64,000 nt of DNA from Pseudonocardia sp. ICBG1293 (GTDB lineage Bacteria > Actinomycetota > Actinomycetes > Mycobacteriales > Pseudonocardiaceae): assembly GCF_020131355.1 (NCBI RefSeq), contig NZ_JAHLEL010000047.1, positions 1 to 64,000 on the forward strand, in the 5' to 3' direction. The translations under genes were made by a program, and so were the position numbers. Positions 9,357-62,757 of this stretch are shown piece by piece; position 1 is the stretch's first letter, and each line of letters starts with the position of its first letter. The notes below the pieces were generated by a model, which saw nothing but the letters and a program-made list of their open reading frames with translations, was not told the origin of the DNA and did no database searches.

Positions 9357-12199
9357 GCGGTGCCGGCCCTGGCGGCGTCGACGATACCGGCGAGAGCGGC
9401 CCGGTCGGTGACGCCGAGCTTGCGGAACGCGCTGGTGAGGTGGACCTCCACGGTGCGCAGGGTGACGAACAGCGCCTCGGCGATCTCCCGGTTGCGGGCG
9501 CCCTCGGCGGCGAGTGCGACCACCCGGCGTTCGGCACCGGTCAGCGGGTCCAGCGGGGATCCGGTGGGCGGTCGCATCCGGCCGCCGGCCTGCACGAGCA
9601 GCTCCCGGGCGACCCGGGCCGCCCGCAGCGCACCGCACCGCGCGGCCAGGGTCGCCGCCTGACGCAGCTGCTCGCGGGCGTCCTCGGCGTGGTCGGACAC
9701 CAGCATCGCCCGGCCCAGGAGGTGGTGGGCCAGGATCAGCTCGGTCCGGGCGGGAGAGCCCTCGAGCACCGCGACGGCCTCCCGCAGCATGTCCTCCCCA
9801 CGCGGACCCGCGGTGACCACACCGCGGGCCAGGAGCGCGAGTCCCCGCCCGCGACCGGTCCCCCACCGGGCGGCCCGGTCGGCGCCCCCCTCGACGATCC
9901 CGTGCGCCTCGTGCGCCCGGCCGGAGTCGGCGAGCAGCACGGCGGCGTGCACCCACCACGGCGCCAGTACCGGGTTCGCGATGCCGGCCGCCTCGAGGCT
10001 GTCCCCGCAGCGGCGGTAGGTCGCCAGGGCCCGGTCGACGTCGCCGACGTCGGCGGTCGCTCCCGCGAACGCCATCAGGTAGTCGTGGTACTCCCAGGCG
10101 AAGTCCTCGAGCCGTGGCCGGACGATCCCGCCGAGCAGCTCGAGCGCGGCCTCCGGGTCGCCCTGCTGCTGGCGCACGTTCGCCAGGGCGATCGTCGGCA
10201 CCACGGTGTTGCCCCGCCACGCCTCCTGCTCGGCGATGTCGAGCGCCGTGCGGGCGTCGGCCTCACCCTCGGCGAGATCCCCGACGACGACGTGGTTGGT
10301 CGCGCGGGTCCCCACCGCGAGGCTGTAGGTCCAGGCCGAGGCCTGCTCGCGGCTCTGCGCGACGAGCCGGTCGAGCACCGCCGTCGACTCCTCGACCTCG
10401 TCGGCCAGCCGCAGCACCAGCGACGACGCCAGCACCGCCCAGCCGCCGAGGGTGGCCTCGTCGACCAGCAGGACCCGGCGGGCGAGGTCGACGGCGGCGG
10501 CCGCGTCGTCGCCGTCCATCGCCAGGGTCACCGTCATCATCGCGAGCTTCTGCCGCTCGGCCGGGGTGCGGCCGGCGGGTCGCGCCATCCGCCCCATCCG
10601 GTCGATCGTCGCGGCCACGGTCTTCTTCTCGTCGAGCCCGACGACCAGCAGTGCGGCCTCCACGTGCGTGCGCAGCTCGGTCGCCTCGGGGCCGGGGTCG
10701 GCCGGCAGCTCGCGGTCCATCGTGTCCAGGAGGTCCTGCAGCACCCGCACCGCGCGGGGGGCCTGCTGCACCGCCAGCGAGGTCATGGCCAGTGCGACGG
10801 CGGCCTGGGCCCGCGAGGGCAGGTCCACCGCCCGGTCGAGTGCGACGCGCAGGTGGGCCACGGCGCGGTCCGGCTCGTGCTGGGCCAGTGCCGTGGCCAG
10901 CCGGATCCGCGCCCCCACGTCGTCGGGCCTGGCCGCGACCACCGGTTCCAGGTACCGGGCGACGGCGGGCCGGGCGCCGCGGTGCGCCGCGGCCGCGGCG
11001 GCCTCCAGCAGGACGTCGACCATCCACGGCTCGCCGGCGCCGGGCAGGACGAGCAGGACCGCCGCCACCACCTCGGCCGGGCGCCCCGCGTCGCTCAGCA
11101 CCCGGGCGCCGCGCCGTCGCAGGTCGTCGAGCTCGTCGCCGGGGAGTCCGCGCAGCACCGCGGAGCGCAGCAGGTCGTGCCGGTAGTCCGACCGGTCCGG
11201 CGCGAACACCTCGGTCCGGACCAGCGTCGCGACCGCGTCGACCACCGACCCGGCGGGTACGCCCGACAGGGTCGCGAGCACCGTGGTCTGCTCGGCCCCC
11301 ACGACCGCGACGGCGGCGGCCACCGCGCGGACGTGGGACGGGGCGTCGAACACGTGCCGTTCGACGAGGCCGTCGACGACCTCGCGCCCGAGCCGGTGGA
11401 TCCGCTCGGTCGCGTCGTCCCCGGTCACCGGGCCCAGCTCGGCGACGAGCTGCTCGACCAGCAGCGGGTTCCCGCCGGAGGCCTCGGTGAGCGCGTCGAC
11501 GAACGGCACCTGCGGCGCCTCGGCGCCCGTCGGGCCCGCACCGCGGGCCGCGGCGAGCCGTCCGACACCGGAACGGTCCAGCGGGCGCACCTCGGTCACC
11601 GCCGCGCCGACCTGGGTGCGGATCTCGGCGAGCCGTTCGGGCAGCGCCCCCGCTCCGTCGGTCCGCGAGGCGAGCACCACCGCGAGCGGGAGGCCCGCGG
11701 ACCGGCGCAGCAGGAACCCGAGGAAGGCCAGCGAGGCGTCGTCGCACCACTGCAGGTCGTCGACGACCAGGACCAGCGGGGCGCGGGCGGTGAGGTTCAC
11801 GGTGAGCCAGTACAGGCCGTGCAGCACCGGGTACAGGTTGTCCGGTCCGGGATCGCTCGACGGCTCGTCCAGCGCGGCGGCACTCCACCGGGCACCGCCC
11901 TCGAACAGCTCCGGGTCGACCGGGACCGCGTCGGCCACGAGGTCGCCGAACAGCTCCCGGACCACCGCGAACGAGATGTCGCAGGTCCGTTCCCGGCCGC
12001 GCGCCCGCACGGTCCGCACGCCCGCCGGGACCTCGGCGCAGAGGTGGTCGAGCAGCGCCGACTTGCCGATCCCGGGCGGGCCGACGAGCAGCCGCACGAC
12101 GTGCGCCCCGGCGGCGGCACCGGCACCGGCCGAGGCCAGCCACGCCGACTCGGACCCCCGACCCACCAGGCGCACGCCGCGATCGGTGGCATCGGACAT
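9353..12199 (-). CDS. lal3: intact LuxR-family LAL ATPase transcriptional regulator
   Basis: 948 residues, the length expected for NysRI-III-type polyene activators. The Walker A GPPGIGKSA (about residues 39-47) keeps the catalytic lysine, and the Walker B is VLVVDDLQWCDD (about 140-152). The middle 600 residues are helical repeats. The C-terminus is a complete LuxR helix-turn-helix (LTGAERRVVALAAEGARNRE, then VTLRTVEVHLTSAFRKLGVT). A GGAGG ribosome binding site lies 9 bases before ATG 12199. It is the first gene of the three-LAL operon and the only one of the three that looks complete, so it probably carries whatever LAL function remains. A weak operator-like sequence lies upstream at 12262-12277. 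Confidence 0.93.
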   Translation of the reverse strand: MSDATDRGVRLVGRGSESAWLASAGAGAAAGAHVVRLLVGPPGIGKSALLDHLCAEVPAGVRTVRARGRERTCDISFAVVRELFGDLVADAVPVDPELFEGGARWSAAALDEPSSDPGPDNLYPVLHGLYWLTVNLTARAPLVLVVDDLQWCDDASLAFLGFLLRRSAGLPLAVVLASRTDGAGALPERLAEIRTQVGAAVTEVRPLDRSGVGRLAAARGAGPTGAEAPQVPFVDALTEASGGNPLLVEQLVAELGPVTGDDATERIHRLGREVVDGLVERHVFDAPSHVRAVAAAVAVVGAEQTTVLATLSGVPAGSVVDAVATLVRTEVFAPDRSDYRHDLLRSAVLRGLPGDELDDLRRRGARVLSDAGRPAEVVAAVLLVLPGAGEPWMVDVLLEAAAAAAHRGARPAVARYLEPVVAARPDDVGARIRLATALAQHEPDRAVAHLRVALDRAVDLPSRAQAAVALAMTSLAVQQAPRAVRVLQDLLDTMDRELPADPGPEATELRTHVEAALLVVGLDEKKTVAATIDRMGRMARPAGRTPAERQKLAMMTVTLAMDGDDAAAAVDLARRVLLVDEATLGGWAVLASSLVLRLADEVEESTAVLDRLVAQSREQASAWTYSLAVGTRATNHVVVGDLAEGEADARTALDIAEQEAWRGNTVVPTIALANVRQQQGDPEAALELLGGIVRPRLEDFAWEYHDYLMAFAGATADVGDVDRALATYRRCGDSLEAAGIANPVLAPWWVHAAVLLADSGRAHEAHGIVEGGADRAARWGTGRGRGLALLARGVVTAGPRGEDMLREAVAVLEGSPARTELILAHHLLGRAMLVSDHAEDAREQLRQAATLAARCGALRAARVARELLVQAGGRMRPPTGSPLDPLTGAERRVVALAAEGARNREIAEALFVTLRTVEVHLTSAFRKLGVTDRAALAGIVDAARAGTA

Positions 12200-12261
12200 C
12201 CTGGGCTACCTCCACGAGCGACCGGGCCCGGCCGGGCGGACCCGACGCGACGATCTTGAGC

Positions 12262-12277
12262 CTAGGAGATCCCCGCC
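12262..12277. promoter_or_regulatory. Weak PimM-type operator-like sequence upstream of lal3
   Basis: CTAGGAGATCCCCGCC matches 11 of 16 positions of CTVGGGAWWTCCCBAG. It is 63 bases upstream of the lal3 start codon. The core departs from GGGAWWTCCC, so this is only suggestive. Confidence 0.25.
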
Positions 12278-12313
12278 CGTGCCGTGTACCGGCCGCGGCG
12301 TGTCGGCACAGTG

Positions 12314-12337
12314 GTGTCGGCACGGCGGTCCCGACAC
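12314..12337 (-). terminator. Possible hairpin terminator between thioesterase gene and lal3
   Basis: Inverted repeat GTGTCGG (12314-12320) and CCGACAC (12331-12337) with a 10-base loop, 23 bases after the thioesterase stop. TGTCGGCAC also occurs twice in tandem here (12301-12309 and 12315-12323). No T-tract, as is common at high GC. Confidence 0.35.
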
Positions 12338-12359
12338 GGCGGTGCCGGAGCCTGCGGGA

Positions 12360-13121
12360 TCAGGACAGCGCGGTGAGGACCTCGCGCAGCATGGCGATGA
12401 TCGCCGGGGCGTCGGAGCCGAGGAAGAAGTGCCCGCCCGGACGGACGTGCAGGTCGAACGGTCCGGTCGTGTGCTCGCGCCAGGACTCCGCCTCGTCGCG
12501 TGAGGTCTTCGGGTCGCTGTCCCCGGTCAGGACGGTCAGCGGCGCAGCCACGGTGGCCCCGGGCGCGCAGCGGTAGGTCTCGATCGCCTCGTAGTCGCTG
12601 CGGATGGCGGGCAGGATCATCCGCAGGATCTCCTCGTCGCCGAGCAGCGCGGTGTCGGTCCCCGCCAGGAGCTTCAGCTCCTCGACGACCTGCTCGTCGC
12701 TCAGCCGGTGCACGTGCTCGTCGCGGACGCGGGACGGTGCGCGCCGGCCCGAGGCGAACAGGTGGGCGATACCGCCGCCCTCGGCCTCGTGCCGCCGCGC
12801 GACCTCGAACGCCAGCGTCGCACCCATGCTGTGGCCGAAGAAGACCGTCGGGCGGTCGCCCGACAAGGAGTCCCGCAGCGCCCCGTGCACCCGGTCGGCG
12901 CGGGTGTGCAGGTCACCGGGGCTGGTCTCGCGGCGCCGGTCCTGCCGGCCCGGGTACTGCACGGCGAACACCTCCGCGGTGGTCTGCAGCTGCGCCGAGA
13001 CCGGGAAGCAGAACGAGGCCGAACCGCCCGCGTGCGGGAAACAGACGAGCTGCACGGGCCGCTCCGGTGCCGGGTGGAAGCACCGGACCCACAGGCTCTC
13101 CTCGGTGGCGGTCGTCGTCAT
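12360..13121 (-). CDS. Type II thioesterase (NysE-like editing hydrolase)
   Basis: 253-residue alpha/beta hydrolase that clears stalled or misprimed acyl groups from PKS acyl carrier proteins. The nucleophile elbow is FFGHSMGATLAFE (Ser at about residue 90), the acid is probably in LTGDSDPKTS and the histidine in RPGGHFFLGSD near the C-terminus. The N-terminal VQLVCFPHAGGSASFCFPVS is the typical family opening. ATG 13121 is chosen because GGAAGGA lies just upstream; the frame is open further upstream, but that is antisense-like read-through of PKS B. It sits right after PKS B, as nysE follows nysC in nystatin. Its own operator-like site and a hairpin after PKS B suggest a separate transcript. 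Confidence 0.95.
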   Translation of the reverse strand: MTTTATEESLWVRCFHPAPERPVQLVCFPHAGGSASFCFPVSAQLQTTAEVFAVQYPGRQDRRRETSPGDLHTRADRVHGALRDSLSGDRPTVFFGHSMGATLAFEVARRHEAEGGGIAHLFASGRRAPSRVRDEHVHRLSDEQVVEELKLLAGTDTALLGDEEILRMILPAIRSDYEAIETYRCAPGATVAAPLTVLTGDSDPKTSRDEAESWREHTTGPFDLHVRPGGHFFLGSDAPAIIAMLREVLTALS

Positions 13122-13188
13122 GGGGTTCCTTCCTCGGGGACGCACCCGGCGTGCTGCCGGACGACGTACCCAGTGAACCGGCGGCGCG

Positions 13189-13204
13189 GCCGGTGATTCC
13201 CTAG
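13189..13204 (-). promoter_or_regulatory. PimM/NysRIV-type operator candidate upstream of the thioesterase
   Basis: The minus strand reads CTAGGGAATCACCGGC, 12 of 16 matches to CTVGGGAWWTCCCBAG with a perfect left half (CTAGGGAAT). It lies 68 bases upstream of the thioesterase start, a sensible activator position. Confidence 0.5.
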
Positions 13205-13210
13205 TCCTGG

Positions 13211-13246
13211 CCCGGGCCCGGGGGCCGTCGTGCCCCCGGGCCCGGG
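13211..13246 (-). terminator. Perfect 15-bp hairpin directly after PKS B
   Basis: Arms 13211-13225 (CCCGGGCCCGGGGGC) and 13232-13246 (its exact complement) enclose a 6-base loop, starting 3 bases after the PKS B stop codon. Very stable in RNA, with no T-tract. It probably ends or attenuates the PKS transcript before the thioesterase promoter. Confidence 0.7.
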
Positions 13247-13249
13247 ACC

Positions 13250-40707
<27,458 letters not shown>

Positions 40708-40741
40708 CGTTGTCTCCTGCGTGTCGTTCAGTTCGCCGAGG

Positions 40742-60134
<19,393 letters not shown>

Positions 60135-60274
60135 CCCAACTCCACCCGTCTCGCAGCCGACGCCCGCTGACAATCGCGCCGCAATTCCGCACGCGTCCGG
60201 CAGGAACCGAATCGCCGCCCCATTTCCGCCGCACGGCGGCGGGGCTCACCGCAGACGATTCTGCGGACGATCCG

Positions 60275-60290
60275 GGCCGGAAATCCCTAG
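60275..60290 (-). promoter_or_regulatory. PimM/NysRIV-type operator candidate upstream of PKS A
   Basis: The minus strand reads CTAGGGATTTCCGGCC, 13 of 16 matches to CTVGGGAWWTCCCBAG. It lies 141 bases before the PKS A start. Its outer CTAG contains the TA into which the IS630 element inserted; the outermost base (60290) is now supplied by the IS end and still fits the consensus. Confidence 0.6.
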
Positions 60291-61357
60291 TGTCGCGTAA
60301 ACGATGTTCTTTGACCGGGTCGGCAGTGGTTGAGTAGGTGGTCTGCGGGTTTGGTCCAGATGAACGGGTGGCAGCGTTCGTTCCAGCCGTCGATGAACCG
60401 GCCGATCGCGCCGATCAGTTCTCTGACGCTGCCGAAGCTGCCACGGCGAATGGCCTGGCGGGTGATGACCCCGAAAAAGACCTCGACCATGTTCAGCCAC
60501 GATCCCGAGGTCGGGGTGAAGTGCAGGGTGATCCGCGGGTTGCGGGCCAGCCAGGCCTTCACTGCGGGGTGCTTGTGGGTCGCGTAGTTGTCCACCACCA
60601 GGTGCAGCTTGCGCCGCGGGTAGGCCTTCGCGACCTGCTTGAGGAACCGCAGGAACTCCTGATGGCGATGCCGCGGCAGGCACGCCTGCTCGACCCGCCC
60701 GGTCGCGACCTCTAACGCCGCGAACAGCGTGGTGGTGCCGTGACGGACGTAGTCATGCGTCCGTTTCTCCGGGATACCGGGCATGATCGGCAGGATCGGC
60801 GCTGTCCGGTCCAGGGCCTGGACCTGGGATTTCTCGTCGACGCAGAGCACGACGGCCTTGTCCGGCGGGTTCAGATACAACCCGACGATGTCGCGGACCT
60901 TGGCTTCGAGCTCGGGATCGGTGGAGAACTTGAACGTCTCGGACTTCCACGGCTGCAGCCCCCACCGCCGCCAAATCTTGCCGATCCACACGTGGGAGAT
61001 CCCGAGCTCGGCACCGAGCAGCCGTGACGACCAGTGCGTGACTCCGAGCCGCTCAGGCGGCGGTTCCAGCGTGGCGAGCACGACCGCGACCTCGTCGATC
61101 ACCGGCGGCCGGCCCGCCTTGGGCCGGTCGGCCAGCCCGGCGATCCCCTCAGCGGCGTAACGCTTCTTCCACCCGATCACCGTCGCCTTCGACGCCCCGA
61201 CCAGTGTGACGATGTCCTTGACCGCCACCCCGTCCGCGGCCAGCAACACGATCCTGCCCCGTCGGGCCAGTCCCGCCGAAACCGACGAGGAACGCAGCCA
61301 GGACTCCAGCACCTCGCGGTCGGCGGCCGGAACGTCCACGGTCACAGTCAACGGCAC
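60287..61357 (-). CDS. IS630-family DDE transposase
   Basis: 356 residues with an N-terminal helix-turn-helix (VKDIVTLVGASKATVIGWKK), a linker (LADRPKAGRPPVID) and a DDE catalytic domain. The acidic residues are in LCVDEKSQ (about residue 170), VVDNYATHKHP (about 254) and GSWLNMVEVFF (about 289). The start is GTG 61357. The stop codon TAG straddles the left boundary: its T and A are the target-site TA and its G is flanking DNA, so the element carries no stop of its own there. It appears complete, so the insertion may be recent. Confidence 0.92.
   Translation of the reverse strand: MPLTVTVDVPAADREVLESWLRSSSVSAGLARRGRIVLLAADGVAVKDIVTLVGASKATVIGWKKRYAAEGIAGLADRPKAGRPPVIDEVAVVLATLEPPPERLGVTHWSSRLLGAELGISHVWIGKIWRRWGLQPWKSETFKFSTDPELEAKVRDIVGLYLNPPDKAVVLCVDEKSQVQALDRTAPILPIMPGIPEKRTHDYVRHGTTTLFAALEVATGRVEQACLPRHRHQEFLRFLKQVAKAYPRRKLHLVVDNYATHKHPAVKAWLARNPRITLHFTPTSGSWLNMVEVFFGVITRQAIRRGSFGSVRELIGAIGRFIDGWNERCHPFIWTKPADHLLNHCRPGQRTSFTRH
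60290..60312 (+). repeat. Left terminal inverted repeat of the IS630 element
   Basis: Begins GTGTCGCGTAAACGATGTT. It pairs imperfectly with 61389-61412 (GTGTTGCGGTAACTAGGTT read inward on the opposite strand), ending in a shared CTTT. Confidence 0.75.
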
Positions 61358-61388
61358 AGCTCATGATCCCGTAAACCAGCCCGTGAGT

Positions 61389-61412
61389 AAAGTAACCTAG
61401 TTACCGCAACAC
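61389..61412 (-). repeat. Right terminal inverted repeat of the IS630 element
   Basis: Partner of 60290-60312. Read on the minus strand it starts GTGTTGCGGTAACTAGG. The TA at 61413-61414 follows. Confidence 0.75.
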
Positions 61413-61431
61413 TAGTGTGGCCTCGCCCGGT

Positions 61432-62466
61432 TCACCAGTTGGCGGCCAGCAGCAGGTGGCCGTACTCGTTCTCCCGCGCCACGTGCTCGAGGTCGGAGTC
61501 GACCATCATCCGCATGAGCTCCGGGAAGTCGACCTCGGGCGTCCAGTCGAGCAGCCGCCGGGCCCGCACGCTGCCGGCACACAGCACCTCGACCTCGGCC
61601 GGGCGCACCAGCGCCGGGTCGATGACGACCTTGTCCCGCCAGTCCAGCCCGACGTGGTCGAACGCGATCTGCACCGCGTCACGCACCGAGTGCATCTGCC
61701 CGGTGCCGATCACGTAGTCGTCGGGCTCGTCCTGCTGCAGCATCAGGTGCATCGCGCGGACGTAGTCGCCGGCGTAGCCCCAGTCGCGCACCGCGTCGAG
61801 GTTGCCCAGGGCGAGGTCGGGCTGCAGCCCGAGCTTGATCCGGGCGACCGCCAGGGAGATCTTGCGGGTGACGAACTCCTGGCCACGGCGCGGGGACTCG
61901 TGGTTGAACAGCATGCCCGACACCGCGTACATGCCGAACGACTCGCGGTAGTTGCGGGTGATGTAGTGGCCGTAGGCCTTCGCGGCGCCGTAGGGGCTGC
62001 GCGGATGGAACAGGGTGGTCTCGCGCTGGGGGGTCTCCGCGGCCTTGCCGAACATCTCCGACGACGAGGCCTGGTAGAAGCGGATCTGCCCGTTCGGCGA
62101 CGCGGTCCGCGACATCGAGAGGCCGGAGACCATCCGGATCGCCTCGAGCACCCGGAGCACCCCGGTGCCGTTGACCTCGGTGACGAGCTCGGCCTGCTGC
62201 CAGGACATCGGGACGAACGAGATCGCGCCGAGGTTGTAGACCTCGTCGGGCTGGACCGTGTCGACGGCCGAGACCAGGCTGGCCTGGTCCATCAGATCAC
62301 CGTCGACGAACTCCAGCTCGGAGGCCAGCCGGCTGACCCGTGTCTTGCGGGGGTTGGCCTGCCCCCGGATCAGACCCCAGACCTGGTAGCCCTGCGACAG
62401 CAGGTGCTCCGCCAGGTAGGAGCCGTCCTGACCGGTGATTCCGGTGATGAGAGCGCGTTTGGACAT
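61432..62466 (-). CDS. gmd: GDP-mannose 4,6-dehydratase (NysDIII-like)
   Basis: Converts GDP-mannose to GDP-4-keto-6-deoxymannose, the first step to mycosamine or other 6-deoxyhexoses of polyenes. The 344-residue short-chain dehydrogenase fold has the NADP site GITGQDGSYLAEHLLSQGY at the N-terminus, the catalytic Ser/Glu in YQASSSEMFG (about residues 129-138), and the Tyr-x-x-x-Lys in SPYGAAKAYGHY (about 158-169). NHESPRRGQEFVTRKI is the usual nucleotide-sugar-binding segment. An AGAAGGGA ribosome binding site precedes ATG 62466. No later sugar genes (aminotransferase, reductase, glycosyltransferase) are in the window, so whether the sugar becomes mycosamine or stays neutral cannot be told here. 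Divergent from the ABC exporter. Confidence 0.96.
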   Translation of the reverse strand: MSKRALITGITGQDGSYLAEHLLSQGYQVWGLIRGQANPRKTRVSRLASELEFVDGDLMDQASLVSAVDTVQPDEVYNLGAISFVPMSWQQAELVTEVNGTGVLRVLEAIRMVSGLSMSRTASPNGQIRFYQASSSEMFGKAAETPQRETTLFHPRSPYGAAKAYGHYITRNYRESFGMYAVSGMLFNHESPRRGQEFVTRKISLAVARIKLGLQPDLALGNLDAVRDWGYAGDYVRAMHLMLQQDEPDDYVIGTGQMHSVRDAVQIAFDHVGLDWRDKVVIDPALVRPAEVEVLCAGSVRARRLLDWTPEVDFPELMRMMVDSDLEHVARENEYGHLLLAANW

Positions 62467-62609
62467 CGGGTATTCCCTTCTCGACCGTCATCGGGCCCGC
62501 CCATACGCGTCGACCGGCCGTCGGCACGGCGGCGAATACGCTGTCCGGACGAGAGACACGCCGCACGCTGGCAAGATCGGCGAGACGGTGTCAACGAATC
62601 CGCCGGGAT

Positions 62610-62625
62610 GTAGGGAATTCACGAG
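62610..62625 (+). promoter_or_regulatory. PimM/NysRIV-type operator candidate 1 (dehydratase/ABC)
   Basis: GTAGGGAATTCACGAG matches 14 of 16 positions of CTVGGGAWWTCCCBAG, the best match in the window. It is 144 bases from the dehydratase start codon. Confidence 0.65.
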
Positions 62626-62652
62626 TGCGGCCGCGGGAAATGGTGCGCAGAA

Positions 62653-62668
62653 CTGGGGGATTCCGGGT
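62653..62668 (+). promoter_or_regulatory. PimM/NysRIV-type operator candidate 2 (dehydratase/ABC)
   Basis: CTGGGGGATTCCGGGT matches 12 of 16 positions of the same consensus. It is 90 bases upstream of the ABC exporter start and 27 bases from candidate 1, so each site could serve one of the divergent genes. Confidence 0.45.
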
Positions 62669-62757
62669 CCGCGGTCTGGTCGGCTGTCCGGGCCGGTCTG
62701 CCACCGGCATCGTCCACCGGGCGGCCCGTGGGTCGCCGTGAACCGGGGTGTCCTGAC

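Larger units (their letters stand above)
60290..61412 (-). mobile_element. IS630-family insertion sequence between the dehydratase gene and PKS A
   Basis: 1123 bp flanked by TA dinucleotides (60288-60289 and 61413-61414), the target duplication typical of IS630/Tc1-like elements. Imperfect terminal inverted repeats of about 23-24 bp are at 60290-60312 and 61389-61412, the outer bases being GTGTCGCGTAA and GTGTTGCGGTAA read inward. One transposase gene fills it, oriented as the PKS. Removing it leaves about 170 bases between the dehydratase stop and the PKS A start. Confidence 0.88.
62467..62757. promoter_or_regulatory. Divergent promoter region between dehydratase and ABC exporter
   Basis: 291 bases with no gene. 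It holds two PimM-type operator-like sequences (62610-62625 and 62653-62668), listed separately. A ribosome binding site for the dehydratase lies at its left edge. No clear -10/-35 boxes were recognised. Confidence 0.6.

Noticed and set aside
60229..60242. Short hairpin CCGCCG-CA-CGGCGG in the PKS A leader as a riboswitch or attenuator
   Set aside because: Such small GC palindromes are frequent by chance at this composition, and nothing around it resembles a known leader element.
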